A stretch of DNA of 64,000 nucleotides from Lysobacteraceae bacterium PS02065 (GCA_029959555.1 JASCPI010000007.1:62001-126000); one strand, 5' to 3'. Shown: positions 53,808 through 62,819, counted from the stretch's first letter. Program-made: numbers and translations. The notes: a model not told the origin generated them from the letters alone.

Positions 53808-55460
53808 TCACTTGCGCTGCGTGTCCGACTTCACGCGGATCGCCTTGTAGTCCGAGCCTTCGAACCAGTACGGCCATGCGGTCGAGTCGGCGATCGAGGC
53901 GCCGAGGTCGCGCAGCAGTTCGACGTCGGCGGCCTGCGAGTCCATGTCCCAGCTGTCGTCGAACGCGTCGGCGGGCTGGTGGTAGCGGTCGGCGAAGTAT
54001 TTCGCGCGCGCGGCCTTGCCGGCGGCTTCGCCGCCGTCGACCTTGTCGATGCCGGGACCGATCGTGATCGCAGGCACGCCGGCGCGCGCGAACGGGAAAT
54101 GGTCGGCACGGAAGAAGAAGCCGGCCTCGACGTTCGGATCCTGCGCGTAGCGGCGTCCGCGGGCGCCAGCGACGCGCGCGAGGTCGTGCTCGAGCGAGAC
54201 GCGGCCGTTGCCCCACGAGGCGATGTCGTGCGTCGGGCCATCCGGACTCAGCATCTCGATGTTGAGGAACGCCGCCGTCGTCTCGAGCGGGATCACCGGA
54301 TGCGCGACGTAGTGGTAGGCGCCGAGCAGGCCGCGCTCCTCGGCGGTCGGCGCGAAGAACAGCAGCGTGCGCGCGGGTCGCGGACCCGCGGCGAACACGC
54401 GCGCAAGCTCGAGCATCGCCGCGAGTGCGGTCGCGTTGTCGACGGCGCCACGATGGATCGTGTCGCCTTTCGCATCGGGCTTGCCGATGCCGTAGGCATC
54501 CCAGTGGCCGCCGTAGATGACGGCCTCGCCCGGGCGCTTCGCGCCTTCGAGCTTCGCGATCACGTTGCGCGTGACCACGCGGTCGCGCGCCACCGCGAAC
54601 GCGGCCGAGAAACGCGTGCCGTCGAGCACGACGGGCGTGAACTCCTTGCGCTGCGCGCGCCGCTTCTGCGCCTCGAAATCGAGGCCCGAGCGCGCGAACA
54701 GCTCCTTCGCGGTGTCGCGTTGCATCCAGCCACGCACGCGCACGTGCGCCGTCGCGGCATCCTTGCGCTCGTTGTCGAACAGCGGCGCGATGCCGCCGTT
54801 GCGCACGGTCGCCCAGCCGTATGCGGCAGGAGCGGTCTCGTGCACGATGAGCACGCCGGTCGCGCCGCGTCGCGCGGCCTCCTCGTACTTGTACGACCAG
54901 CGGCCGTAATAGGTCAGCGCGCGCCCTTCGAACGCGCCGGGTTCGGGCGTCTCGAAGTCCGGATCGTTGATGAGCACGACGGCGACCTTGCCCTTGAGGT
55001 CGACACCCTTGTAGTCGTCCCAGCCGAGCTGGGGGGCGTGCACGCCGTAGCCGACGAACACGAGCGGCGCGTCGGCGACGTCGACGCGCGGCGCGGGATT
55101 CAGGGTCTGCACGACGATGTCGTCGCCCTGCACGAGGGCGCGGCGCTCCTTGCCGTACGTGAAGGCGACGTCGACCGCGCCGTCGATGCGCGACCGCACC
55201 ACCGGGACATCCTGCGTCCACTTCCCGCCGGGCCCACCCGGCACGAGGCCGGCCTTCGCGAACTCGTCGGACAGGTAGGCGATCGTCTTGTCCTCGCCCG
55301 GCGTCGCCGGCGCGCGTCCCTCGAATGCATCCGATGCCAGCGTGCGGACATGTTTCGCCAGACGCGCGGCCTCGATCGGCCGCTTCGTCGGGGCAGCATC
55401 GTCCGCCATGACCGGCGTGGCGAAACACGCGGCGAGGGACAGCAGGAGGAATCGGCGCAT
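53808..55460 (-). CDS. Exported M28-family zinc aminopeptidase
   Basis: 550 residues from ATG 55460 (MRRFLLLSLAACFATPVMADD, a signal peptide); ATG 55472 and 55490 are alternatives. A PA-domain insert (about 115-260, PLVFVGYGVHAPQLGWDDYKGVDLKGKV) precedes the peptidase core. Zinc-site motifs: GGHWDAYG, AVDNATALAAM and TAEERGLLGAYHY, with the later DxHPF-like HFPFARAG region. Related proteins are aminopeptidases in the periplasm or envelope. It lies upstream of and on the same strand as the ADP-ribosylglycohydrolase gene. Confidence 0.93.
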   Translation of the reverse strand: MRRFLLLSLAACFATPVMADDAAPTKRPIEAARLAKHVRTLASDAFEGRAPATPGEDKTIAYLSDEFAKAGLVPGGPGGKWTQDVPVVRSRIDGAVDVAFTYGKERRALVQGDDIVVQTLNPAPRVDVADAPLVFVGYGVHAPQLGWDDYKGVDLKGKVAVVLINDPDFETPEPGAFEGRALTYYGRWSYKYEEAARRGATGVLIVHETAPAAYGWATVRNGGIAPLFDNERKDAATAHVRVRGWMQRDTAKELFARSGLDFEAQKRRAQRKEFTPVVLDGTRFSAAFAVARDRVVTRNVIAKLEGAKRPGEAVIYGGHWDAYGIGKPDAKGDTIHRGAVDNATALAAMLELARVFAAGPRPARTLLFFAPTAEERGLLGAYHYVAHPVIPLETTAAFLNIEMLSPDGPTHDIASWGNGRVSLEHDLARVAGARGRRYAQDPNVEAGFFFRADHFPFARAGVPAITIGPGIDKVDGGEAAGKAARAKYFADRYHQPADAFDDSWDMDSQAADVELLRDLGASIADSTAWPYWFEGSDYKAIRVKSDTQRK

Positions 55461-55621
55461 GAAGGGATCCATCGACGGGACAGCCCGCAAGCCTACGCCA
55501 CGGCCGCGCCGGGCACGCGCCTTGCTTGGGCGTGATGACAGGAAAAACCGTCATTTGACGTAAGGAAAGTGTGACGCCGTTCAGGAACGATTCGTCCCCA
55601 CGGCGCGAGAATGTTAAGCAT

Positions 55622-55656
55622 GCGTTATTCCAGTAACGCGCCCCATTTGTTATGCT
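55622..55656 (+). promoter_or_regulatory. Extended -10 promoter with an overlapping palindrome
   Basis: GCGTTA-N6-TAACGC (55622-55639) is a perfect 6-bp-arm palindrome that sits in the -35 region of an extended -10 (TGTTATGCT, 55648-55656). The start site would be near 55663, about 35 bases before the next gene. The palindrome is well placed for a repressor; the regulator is unknown. Confidence 0.45.
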
Positions 55657-55697
55657 CAACCTGAGGTTGTTTGGATAACCTCTTGCAGGTCAAGGAA

Positions 55698-56156
55698 ATG
55701 TCGTCCTCGATGATCGTCCTCATACTGGTCGCCGGCGCGGGCCTCGCCCTCGCTTCGATCCGCCGCATCCCCGAAGGCAAGGTGTATTCGATGCGCCGCC
55801 CGGGCGGCCACGTGCGCATGCTCGGTGCCGGTACGCACTTCGTCATGCCGCTCATCGAGCGCGTGTCGCACAAGATCAGCCTCACCGGCACCGCGCTGCC
55901 GATCGAGGGCGCCTCGCATGCGGGCGAGCCGCTGCAGGGTTCGGTTTTCTTCCAGGTGCTCGAGCCCGAGCGTGCCGACGTCGTGATCGAGTCGGTCGAC
56001 GGCCTGCTGCGCGAGCACGCGGCCACGCTGATGCGCAGCCCTGCGCTGCCGGCCGAGACGGCCGAACGCCGCCAGTGGCTCAAGCAGCAGCTCAACGCCG
56101 AGGTCCGCGACAGCGGCCTGCTGGTCACCCGCATCGAGCTGCGCAAGGCGGCCTGA
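55698..56156 (+). CDS. Small band-7/SPFH-like membrane protein
   Basis: 152 residues. An N-terminal hydrophobic segment (MIVLILVAGAGLALASI) is followed by a short domain like the start of SPFH/band-7 proteins: RIPEGKVYSMRRPGGHVRMLGAGTHFVMPLIERVSHKISLTGTAL. The usual long coiled-coil region is missing, so it is a minimal form. Start ATG 55698 touches AAGGA; ATG 55710 is possible. It lies 70 bases before rsmG, possibly in the same transcript. Function unknown. Confidence 0.68.
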   Translation: MSSSMIVLILVAGAGLALASIRRIPEGKVYSMRRPGGHVRMLGAGTHFVMPLIERVSHKISLTGTALPIEGASHAGEPLQGSVFFQVLEPERADVVIESVDGLLREHAATLMRSPALPAETAERRQWLKQQLNAEVRDSGLLVTRIELRKAA

Positions 56157-56226
56157 GCCGTCCTTCGGCTGGATTTGACCGCCGCGCGCCCCGATACTTG
56201 GCGCCCCTTTCGTTTCCGGGCGCCCC

Positions 56227-56889
56227 ATGTCTGAGCGCGAACCGCTGCGACGGCGGCTCGACGCGGGCCTCGCCGCGCTGTCCCTGTCACTTCCCGACAC
56301 GACCGTCGAGCGGTTGCTCGATTATGTCGACCTGCTCGTGCGCTGGAACGCCGCGTACAACCTGACGGCCGTGCGCGATCCGGCCGAGATGGTCACGCGC
56401 CACCTCGTCGATTCGCTGGCCGTGCTGCCCTATGCCGAAGGCGCGCGACTCGCCGACCTCGGCACTGGCCCGGGCCTGCCCGGCATTCCGCTCGCGCTCG
56501 CGCGCACATACGACGACGTGCTGCTGGTCGACTCGAACGGCAAGAAGACCCGCTTCCTGCGCGAGGCGCTGCGCCGCCTCGGCCTGCGCGAGGCGCGCGT
56601 CGCCGAGTCGCGCGTCGAGGCGGTCACCGGCGAATTCGATTGCATCACCGCCCGTGCTTTCGCGACACTGGCGGACATGCTCGACTGGGGCGGCCACCTG
56701 CTCGCGCCCGAGGGCCGCTGGCTCGCGCTCAAGGGACGCTTCCCGCAGGACGAACTCGACGGCGTGCCCGCCGGCTTCGTGGTCGAGGACATCCACCGCC
56801 TCGACGTGCCCGGCCTCGACGCCGAGCGCCACGTGGTGATCATCAGACGCCGCCGCGACGCCGCGGCGGCAGGGACCGTGCAGCCATGA
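56227..56889 (+). CDS. rsmG: 16S rRNA (guanine-527-N7)-methyltransferase
   Basis: 220-residue S-adenosylmethionine-dependent methyltransferase that modifies G527 of 16S rRNA; loss gives low-level streptomycin resistance. Diagnostic segments: [31 protein letters not shown], the SAM-binding [17 protein letters not shown], and [15 protein letters not shown]. Heads the conserved rsmG-parA-parB operon near the origin in many bacteria; its stop overlaps the parA ATG. Confidence 0.95.
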   Translation: MSEREPLRRRLDAGLAALSLSLPDTTVERLLDYVDLLVRWNAAYNLTAVRDPAEMVTRHLVDSLAVLPYAEGARLADLGTGPGLPGIPLALARTYDDVLLVDSNGKKTRFLREALRRLGLREARVAESRVEAVTGEFDCITARAFATLADMLDWGGHLLAPEGRWLALKGRFPQDELDGVPAGFVVEDIHRLDVPGLDAERHVVIIRRRRDAAAAGTVQP

Positions 56890-57683
56890 CGCGCATCATC
56901 GCGATCGCCAACCAGAAGGGCGGCGTGGGCAAGACCACGACGGCCGTCAACCTCGCCGCGGCGCTCGCCGAGACCCGCCGCCGCGTGCTGCTCGTCGACC
57001 TCGACCCGCAGGGCAACGCGACGATGGCCGCCGGCATCGACAAGCGCAATGCCAAGCCGAACGGCTGCGACGTGCTGCTCGAGGAAGCCACGCTCGAGCA
57101 GGCCATCGTCACCACCGAAGGCGGTTTCGACCTGCTGCCCGGCAGCGGCGACCTGACCGCGGCCGAGATCAAGCTCATGGACGCGCTCGCCCGCGAGACG
57201 CGCCTCAAGGAGCAGCTCGCCAAGGTCGAGGGCCGCTACCACACCATCCTCATCGACTGCCCGCCCTCGCTGCACCTGCTCACGCTCAATGCGCTGACTG
57301 CCGCGCACGGCGTGCTGATCCCGATGCAGTGCGAGTACTTCGCGCTCGAGGGCCTGTCGAGCCTGCTCGACACGATCAAGGCCGTGCGCCAGCGGCTCAA
57401 CCCGCAGATCGAGGTCGAGGGCCTGCTGCGCACGATGTACGACGTGCGCAACAACCTCAGCAACGAAGTCTCCGCGCAGCTGGTCAAGCACTTCGGCGAC
57501 AAGGTGCTGCGCTCGGTGATCCCGCGCAACATCCGGCTCGCCGAGGCGCCCAGCCACGGCAAGCCGATCAACCTCTACGACCGCGAATCGCGCGGCGCGA
57601 TCGCGTACCTCGGCCTCGCCGGCGAGATGCTGCGTCGCGAACGCGCGCCGACTGCGCCGGTCGCCAGCCAGGAACACGCGTGA
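56886..57683 (+). CDS. parA: Chromosome partitioning ATPase
   Basis: 265-residue Walker-type ATPase that positions ParB-DNA complexes along the nucleoid. The deviant Walker A motif [17 protein letters not shown] starts at residue 9; [12 protein letters not shown] (A') and [17 protein letters not shown] follow. Frame extension over rsmG is a shadow. Overlaps parB by one base. Confidence 0.96.
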   Translation: MTRIIAIANQKGGVGKTTTAVNLAAALAETRRRVLLVDLDPQGNATMAAGIDKRNAKPNGCDVLLEEATLEQAIVTTEGGFDLLPGSGDLTAAEIKLMDALARETRLKEQLAKVEGRYHTILIDCPPSLHLLTLNALTAAHGVLIPMQCEYFALEGLSSLLDTIKAVRQRLNPQIEVEGLLRTMYDVRNNLSNEVSAQLVKHFGDKVLRSVIPRNIRLAEAPSHGKPINLYDRESRGAIAYLGLAGEMLRRERAPTAPVASQEHA

Positions 57684-58558
57684 TGGCAACGAAGAAACGT
57701 GGACTCGGCCTCGGCCGCGGCCTCGACGTGCTGCTCGGCGGCGGCGAGCCCGACGCCGCGCCGAACGCCGAGGACGACACCCTGCGCACCCTGCCGGTGT
57801 CGTCGATCGTCGCGGGCAAGTACCAGCCACGCCAGGTGTTCGATCCCGAACGCCTCGAGGAACTCGCCGCGTCGATCCGCGCGCAGGGCGTCATCGAGCC
57901 CGTCATCGTGCGCCCCGCATCGGGTGGCCGCTTCGAGCTGATCGCCGGCGAGCGCCGCTGGCGCGCCACGCAGCTCGCCGGCCTCACCGAGATCCCGGCG
58001 CTCGTACGCACGATCGACGACCGCGCCGTCGTCGCCGTCGCGCTGATCGAGAACATCCAGCGCGAGGACCTCTCGCCGCTCGAGGAGGCGCAGGCCCTCG
58101 CCCGCCTCATCGAGGAGTTCGACCTGACCCACCAGCAGGCTGCCGAAGCCGTCGGGCGCTCGCGCGCCGCGGTGTCGAACCTGCTGCGCCTGCTCGAGCT
58201 GCCCGAGGCGATCCGTGAACTGCTCGAGCGCGGCAAGCTCGACATGGGCCACGCGCGCGCCCTGCTGACGTTGCCGGCCGACCGCGCGATCGACCTCGCC
58301 ACGCAGGCCGTCGCCAACGGCTGGTCGGTGCGCGAGCTCGAGGATGCCGCGCGCCAGAGCTCTTCGCCGGCGCGTCCCGATGCGAAGAAGAAGGCCACCG
58401 CACCGCGCGACGCCGACATCCAGGCGCTCGAACGCGAGCTCGCCGAGAAGCTGTGCACGCGTGTCGCGATCAACCATGGCCGCAACGGCCGCGGCAAGCT
58501 CGTGATCCACTACCACAGCGTCGACGAACTCGACGGTGTGCTCGAAAAACTGCGCTGA
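57683..58558 (+). CDS. parB: Chromosome partitioning protein, parS-binding CTPase
   Basis: 291 residues. N-terminal CTP-binding/clamping domain with LPVSSIVAGKYQPRQVF and the GERRWRA box (about 89-95), IENIQREDLSPLEEAQAL, then the parS-binding helix-turn-helix (LTHQQAAEAVGRSRAAVSNLLRLL) and a C-terminal dimerisation domain. An Ala/Lys linker joins the last two. ParB spreads from parS and works with ParA. No TGTTTCACGTGAAACA-like parS was seen in this window. Confidence 0.96.
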   Translation: MATKKRGLGLGRGLDVLLGGGEPDAAPNAEDDTLRTLPVSSIVAGKYQPRQVFDPERLEELAASIRAQGVIEPVIVRPASGGRFELIAGERRWRATQLAGLTEIPALVRTIDDRAVVAVALIENIQREDLSPLEEAQALARLIEEFDLTHQQAAEAVGRSRAAVSNLLRLLELPEAIRELLERGKLDMGHARALLTLPADRAIDLATQAVANGWSVRELEDAARQSSSPARPDAKKKATAPRDADIQALERELAEKLCTRVAINHGRNGRGKLVIHYHSVDELDGVLEKLR

Positions 58559-58578
58559 CCCGATCGATCCATCGTCCC

Positions 58579-59295
58579 ATGCCCGACCTTTCCGTCGTCG
58601 TCCCGGTCTTCAACGAACGCGGCAACGTGCCGCCGCTGCTCGCCGAGATCGCGGCGGCGTTGCGTGGCCACGTCGACTACGAAGTGGTCTACGTGGACGA
58701 CCGCAGCAGCGACGACACGCTGGCGGTGCTCGAAGCCCAACGCACCATGCACCCCGAGCTGCGCGTGCTGCGCCACGTCAGCCAGAGCGGCCAGAGCACG
58801 GCGGTGCGCAACGGCGTCAAGGCCGCGCGCGCGCCGTGGATCGCGACGCTCGACGGCGACGGCCAGAACGACCCGGCCGACATTCCCAAGCTGCTCGCGA
58901 TGCGTGACGCCTCGGCCGAGACGATCAAGCTGTTCGCGGGCTGGCGCGTCGACCGCAAGGACAGCGGCAGCAAGCGCTGGGCCTCCAAGTGGGCCAATGC
59001 GATCCGCTCGCGCCTGCTGCGCGACGCCACGCCCGACACCGGCTGCGGCATCAAGCTGTTCGAGCGCGAGGCCTTCCTCGACCTGCCCTACTTCGACCAC
59101 ATGCACCGCTACCTGCCCGCGCTCATGCAGCGCGCCGGCTGGGAGGTGCGCAGCGTGCCGGTCAACCACCGCGCGCGTGGCGAGGGTGTGTCCAAGTACA
59201 ACAACCTCAATCGCGCCCTCGTCGGCATCGCCGACCTGCGCGGCGTCGCCTGGCTGATCCGGCGCTCGCGCCGCACCGCCGTCGAGGAGCGCTGA
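58579..59295 (+). CDS. Family 2 glycosyltransferase (dolichol-phosphate-mannose synthase-like)
   Basis: 238-residue GT-A fold enzyme. Nucleotide-binding SVVVPVFNERGNVPPLL and VDDRSSDDT, metal motif LDGDGQNDPADI (the DxD-like site), and TPDTGCGIKLFEREAF in the acceptor part. It resembles enzymes that load a sugar onto a polyprenyl phosphate, but has no C-terminal membrane helices, so it would be cytoplasmic or peripherally bound. 20 bases after parB; sugar and acceptor unknown. Confidence 0.88.
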   Translation: MPDLSVVVPVFNERGNVPPLLAEIAAALRGHVDYEVVYVDDRSSDDTLAVLEAQRTMHPELRVLRHVSQSGQSTAVRNGVKAARAPWIATLDGDGQNDPADIPKLLAMRDASAETIKLFAGWRVDRKDSGSKRWASKWANAIRSRLLRDATPDTGCGIKLFEREAFLDLPYFDHMHRYLPALMQRAGWEVRSVPVNHRARGEGVSKYNNLNRALVGIADLRGVAWLIRRSRRTAVEER

Positions 59296-59308
59296 GCCGC
59301 GCCGCGGC

Positions 59309-59337
59309 TTGCGGGAACGCGCCCTTTCGGCTATAAA
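59309..59337 (+). promoter_or_regulatory. Promoter of rpmB-rpmG
   Basis: TTGCGG (59309-59314), 17 bases, TATAAA (59332-59337). A near-consensus arrangement stronger than others in this window, as expected for ribosomal protein genes. The transcript would have a leader of about 160 bases before rpmB. Confidence 0.6.
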
Positions 59338-59504
59338 GCGCGGCTCGCTTCGGTTCCGAGCCTGCCCCGTGCAGGCCGGCGTCACCCGATATGTGGTTCG
59401 GCACGCCGGTTTCCCGAAGCTCCTCCAGCCACCGCATGGCGCTCCGCGCCGCTGGGCCGTCTCCGTCCTGGCCAAGGTCGGTCACCCGATTCGACGAGGT
59501 TCGC

Positions 59505-59741
59505 ATGTCCAAGGTATGCCAAGTCACCGGAAAGAGTTTCCAGTCCGGCAACAGTGTTTCCCACGCCAACAACAAGACGCGCCGCCGCTGGCTGCCGAAC
59601 CTCCACGAGCGCCGCTTCTGGCTCGTCGGCGAGAACCGCTGGATCAAGCTCAAGGTTTCGAGCCACGGTCTGCGCACGATCGACAAGAAGGGCATCGACG
59701 TCGTCGTTGCCGAGCTGCGCGCGCGCGGCGAGAAGATCTGA
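59505..59741 (+). CDS. rpmB: 50S ribosomal protein L28
   Basis: 78-residue ribosomal protein L28. [39 protein letters not shown] has the expected pattern; the C-terminus ends [12 protein letters not shown]. Cysteine at position 5 only, so not the zinc-ribbon form. The upstream frame extends to 59391 but ATG 59505 with GACGAGG upstream is the start. Paired with rpmG 13 bases on. Confidence 0.96.
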   Translation: MSKVCQVTGKSFQSGNSVSHANNKTRRRWLPNLHERRFWLVGENRWIKLKVSSHGLRTIDKKGIDVVVAELRARGEKI

Positions 59742-59754
59742 GGAGTAACTGACC

Positions 59755-59919
59755 ATGGCTTCCAAGCGCGACAAGATCCGCCTCGTGTCCTCGGCCGGCA
59801 CCGGCCATTTCTACACGACGAACAAGAACAAGAAGACCACGCCCGAGAAGATCGAGATCAAGAAGTACGATCCGGTCGTCCGCAAGCATGTGGCCTACAA
59901 GGAAGCGAAGATCAAGTGA
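59755..59919 (+). CDS. rpmG: 50S ribosomal protein L33
   Basis: 54-residue ribosomal protein L33: [27 protein letters not shown] and [22 protein letters not shown]. It lacks the CxxC zinc motifs, so it is a C-minus paralogue. GAGGAG at 59739-59744 is its ribosome site, overlapping the rpmB stop. It is followed at once by a triplicated repeat carrying terminators. Confidence 0.96.
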   Translation: MASKRDKIRLVSSAGTGHFYTTNKNKKTTPEKIEIKKYDPVVRKHVAYKEAKIK

Positions 59920-59998
59920 AGCATCGCCCACGCGCGCAGCGCGTGGCTCGCGATGCTTCATCCCGGCGCAGGCCGGGATCCAGCTCCTGATCCGAAAG

Positions 59999-60024
59999 AG
60001 CCCGCCTTCATGGCGGGCTTTTTC
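59999..60024 (+). terminator. Intrinsic terminator, unit 1
   Basis: AGCCCGCC, loop TTCAT, GGCGGGCT, then TTTT and C. Good 8-bp GC stem with a U-tract; terminator of rpmB-rpmG. Confidence 0.8.
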
Positions 60025-60105
60025 GTGGAAGGCCCAACGCGCGCAGCGCGTGGCTCGCGATGCTTCATCCCGGCGCAGGCCGGGATCCAGCTCCTGATCC
60101 GGAAA

Positions 60106-60130
60106 AGCCCGCCTTCATGGCGGGCTTTTT
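60106..60130 (+). terminator. Intrinsic terminator, unit 2
   Basis: Identical stem and loop to unit 1 (AGCCCGCC, TTCAT, GGCGGGCT) followed by five T. Preceded by an A-run, so it could also work on the other strand. Confidence 0.75.
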
Positions 60131-60213
60131 CGTGGAAGGCCCCACGCGCACAGCGCATGGCTCTGGCGATGCTTCATCCCGGCGAAAGCCGGGATCCAGC
60201 TCCTGATCCGAAA

Positions 60214-60240
60214 GAGCCCGCCTCCATGGCGGGCTCTTTC
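60214..60240 (+). terminator. Intrinsic terminator, unit 3
   Basis: GAGCCCGCC, loop TCCAT, GGCGGGCTC, then TTTC. A co-varied base pair (G-C added at the stem foot) keeps the stem intact relative to units 1 and 2. Confidence 0.7.
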
Positions 60241-60274
60241 GTGGAAGGCCCTGCGACAACCAGGGACGACATAC

Positions 60275-60345
60275 GGGGTCAGGTTCATTGGTCCCCGAGC
60301 CCTGCCACATCCGTGAAACCTGCACGGACAAATGAACCTGACCCC
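60275..60345. repeat. GGGGTCAGGTTCATTTGTCC-type inverted repeat, distant copy
   Basis: GGGGTCAGGTTCATTGGTCC (60275-60294, one change from the 3.2-kb copies) and GGACAAATGAACCTGACCCC (60326-60345, an exact match) around 31 bases. The spacer differs from that of the copies at 3214 and 3411, so it is a separate member of the same repeat family. Directly after the terminator array and before the desaturase terminator. Confidence 0.75.
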
Positions 60346-60405
60346 AGCCTTCGCCCCCGACCACGCCGACACCGGCCATGGGCTCAGCTCCTACAGCAAA
60401 CAAAA

Positions 60406-60425
60406 AACCCGCCTCGCGGCGGGTT
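60406..60425 (-). terminator. Intrinsic terminator of the desaturase gene
   Basis: On the - strand the stem AACCCGCC / GGCGGGTT is followed by a T-run (AAAAAA on + at 60402-60407). It lies about 55 bases past the desaturase stop. It can also end read-through from rpmG. Confidence 0.75.
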
Positions 60426-60478
60426 CTTCGTGACACGTCGGCATCCCCCTCGCGGGTGATGCCGGTGGTCGATCACCT

Positions 60479-61696
60479 TCAGGCGTGCGAGCCGCTCAGG
60501 TGGTAGCCCTTGAGGCGCGCGGCGAAGTCCTGCAGCGCGCGGATGCCGGTCTGCTCGGCCTCGTGGCACCACTGGCGCACGGCTTCCATCATGTCGCCGT
60601 TGCGGCTCTCGAGCATCTCGTGCAGGCGGTGGCGGTACTCCATGACGGTCTTGACCGTCGGCGCCTGGCTGACCCACTGGCCCATGCGCTCGCGCGCGTC
60701 GGCATCGAGCCAGCGGCCGCCGCTGCCGAGCGCATTGCGCAGCTTGCGCGGCATCGCCTTGAGGCTCGCACCGGCATGCGCGGCATCCTCGCGCAGCGCG
60801 GGAACGATGACGCCGCTGAAGTAGTCGCTCATGACGTGGAACTTGTGCGACACGAGCGCCTTGATCGTCTCGGCGTCCGGCAGGTTCATGTTGGGGCGCA
60901 CGTCGAGCGTCGGCGCGACGCGCATGACCTTGGCGAGACGGAAGAACTGCAGCACGCGGATCGCGGCCCAGCCGATGTCGAACTCGAAGCGGCGCAGCGA
61001 GAACTTCGCCGAGCTCGGGAATGCGTGGTGGTTGTTGTGCAGCTCCTCGCCGCCGATGATGAGGCCCCAAGGCGACAGGTTCGTCGAGGTGTCGGCGCTC
61101 TCGAAGTTGCGATAGCCCCACCAGTGGCCGAGGCCGTTGACGACGCCGGCGGCCCAGAACGGGATCCACACCATCTGCAGCGCCCAGATCGCGACGCCGA
61201 CCGCGCCGAACAGCGCGAAGTTGATGAACAGCAGCACGGTCGGGCCCATCGACGGCGCACGCGCGTAGACGTTGCGCTCGATCCAGTCGTCGGGCGTGCC
61301 GCGGCCGTACTTCTCGAGTTCCTCGCCGGAGCACATCTCGCGCGCGGCCGTGCGATAGAGGTCGACACCGTCCCACAGCACCTTGTCGATGCCGTGCACC
61401 ATCGGGCTGTGCGGGTCTTCCTCGGTCTCGGTCTTGGCGTGGTGCTTGCGGTGGATCGCGACCCACTGCTTGGTGACCATCGCCGTGCTGAGCCACGACC
61501 ACAGGCGGAAGCCGTGCGCGAGGACCGGGTTGAAGTCGACGCCGCGATGCGTCTGGCTGCGGTGGAGGTACAGGGTCACCGTCATGATCGTCAGCTGCGT
61601 GACGAGGATGAAGTAGGCGATCCAGGTACCCCAGGAGGCATCGGCGAAGAGTCCGCGCGCGGCGAACGTGATGAGCGAGTCGAGCATGGGCGGCAT
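60479..61696 (-). CDS. Membrane fatty acid desaturase (delta-9 type)
   Basis: 405-residue integral-membrane di-iron enzyme that puts a cis double bond in acyl chains, controlling membrane fluidity. The three histidine boxes are complete: HRSQTHR (about 45-51), HRKHH (about 82-86) and HNNHH (about 219-223). Four membrane segments (about 10-40, 60-75, 155-185, 190-210). Homologous to the stearoyl-CoA/acyl-lipid desaturases of Pseudomonas (DesA/DesB). ATG 61696 or 61687. About 100 residues past the last box are helical and more divergent. Confidence 0.93.
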   Translation of the reverse strand: MPPMLDSLITFAARGLFADASWGTWIAYFILVTQLTIMTVTLYLHRSQTHRGVDFNPVLAHGFRLWSWLSTAMVTKQWVAIHRKHHAKTETEEDPHSPMVHGIDKVLWDGVDLYRTAAREMCSGEELEKYGRGTPDDWIERNVYARAPSMGPTVLLFINFALFGAVGVAIWALQMVWIPFWAAGVVNGLGHWWGYRNFESADTSTNLSPWGLIIGGEELHNNHHAFPSSAKFSLRRFEFDIGWAAIRVLQFFRLAKVMRVAPTLDVRPNMNLPDAETIKALVSHKFHVMSDYFSGVIVPALREDAAHAGASLKAMPRKLRNALGSGGRWLDADARERMGQWVSQAPTVKTVMEYRHRLHEMLESRNGDMMEAVRQWCHEAEQTGIRALQDFAARLKGYHLSGSHA

Positions 61697-61889
61697 TGGG
61701 TCCCGGTTAAGCGAGCGATGACTATACGCCCCCCTTCGTGGGGCCGCCAGAACGGCATCACAAGTAGGGAAAACCCCGCAGAATCATCGGACTGCACGCA
61801 CATTCGCCATACGTGGGCGTAGGGTCGGGATCCCGTGAGGGGACGGCAGGCTTGCCCTGCCGGCGCCCAGCCGGAACAATCGAGGTCTT

Positions 61890-62819
61890 ATGACGCCCCC
61901 CTCCCCTGTCCTCGCGCTGGCGCGCGCCAGCCGTCGCCTGTCCGGGCGCACGATCGTCGAGGACCTGACGCTGGGCGTGCACCGCGGCCAAGTGCTCGGC
62001 CTGCTCGGCGTCAACGGCGCCGGCAAGTCGACCACGCTGCGCATGATGGCCGGCATGCTCGCGCCGACCTCGGGCGAGGTCGCGCTCGACGGCGTCGACC
62101 TCTACGCCGACCTCGGCCGCGCGCGGCGCGACATCGGGCATCTCCCGGAAGAGCCACCGCTCTACAACGAACTCACGGTCGCCGAGTACCTCGCGTTCTG
62201 CGCGCGCCTGCACGGCCTGCCGCGCCGCGGCGTCGATGCGGCCGTCGACACCGCGATCGCACGCTGCGATCTCGGCGAGGTGCGCCGCCGCCTCTGCGGG
62301 CTGCTGTCGAAGGGCTTCCGCCAGCGCGTGGGGCTGGCCCAGGCGATCGTGCACGCGCCGCGCCTCATCGTGCTCGACGAGCCCGCCTCGGGGCTCGACC
62401 CCGTGCAGGCGCTGCGCCTGCGCGAACTCGTCGCCTCGCTGCGCGCCGACCACGCGGTCGTGCTGTCCACGCACGTGCTGTCGGACGTGGTCGCCTGCTG
62501 CGACCACGTGGCGATCCTGCACCGCGGCCGTCTGCGCCACACCGGCGCGCTCGCCGAACTCGACGACGGCGCCGCCCTGCGCGTGCGCGTCGAACGCGCG
62601 CTCACCATCGCCGACTGGCAGGCGATCCCGATCGTCGCGGGCGCCGCGCCGATCGACGCCCACGGCTGGCGTGTGACGCTGCACGAGGGCGCCGACACGG
62701 CCGCACTCGCCACCGCGATCGCCGCGCAAGGCTTCGGGCTGCAGGAGCTGCGCGCCGACGCGAACGCGCTCGAGGCGATCTTCGTGCGCATCGCCGAGAG
62801 CGAGGCGCAGGCCGCATGA
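61890..62819 (+). CDS. ABC transporter ATP-binding protein (GldA-like)
   Basis: 309 residues. Walker A GVNGAGKSTTL (about 40-50), a Q-loop region near HLPEEPPLYNELTVAEYLAF, signature LLSKGFRQRVGLAQAIV (a variant of LSGGQ), Walker B LIVLDEPASGLDP and the H-loop in VVLSTHVLSDVV. The 80-residue C-terminal extension is typical of GldA/NatA-type ATPases. First of a three-gene set with a permease and a GldG-like protein. It starts 193 bases from the divergent desaturase. The substrate is unknown; outside Bacteroidetes such systems are not for gliding. Confidence 0.92.
   Translation: MTPPSPVLALARASRRLSGRTIVEDLTLGVHRGQVLGLLGVNGAGKSTTLRMMAGMLAPTSGEVALDGVDLYADLGRARRDIGHLPEEPPLYNELTVAEYLAFCARLHGLPRRGVDAAVDTAIARCDLGEVRRRLCGLLSKGFRQRVGLAQAIVHAPRLIVLDEPASGLDPVQALRLRELVASLRADHAVVLSTHVLSDVVACCDHVAILHRGRLRHTGALAELDDGAALRVRVERALTIADWQAIPIVAGAAPIDAHGWRVTLHEGADTAALATAIAAQGFGLQELRADANALEAIFVRIAESEAQAA

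Larger units (their letters stand above)
59927..60250 (+). repeat. Three tandem about 107-bp units, each a REP-like hairpin plus terminator
   Basis: Units at 59927-60032, 60033-60139 and 60140-60250. Each has three parts in order: a palindromic start (CCACGCGCGCAGCGCGTGG in unit 1), a REP-like hairpin (CATCCCGGCGCAGGCCGGGAT), and an intrinsic terminator hairpin (AGCCCGCC...GGCGGGCT with T-run). Units 1 and 2 are nearly identical; unit 3 has several changes, mostly compensatory in the stems (CAGCGCATGG; GAAAGCC; GAGCC/GGCTC). Tandem duplication of the terminator after rpmG is inferred. Confidence 0.88.

Noticed and set aside
55461..59300. parS site near rsmG-parA-parB
   Set aside because: I looked for a TGTTTCACGTGAAACA-like 16-mer and saw none; parS is likely elsewhere near the origin.
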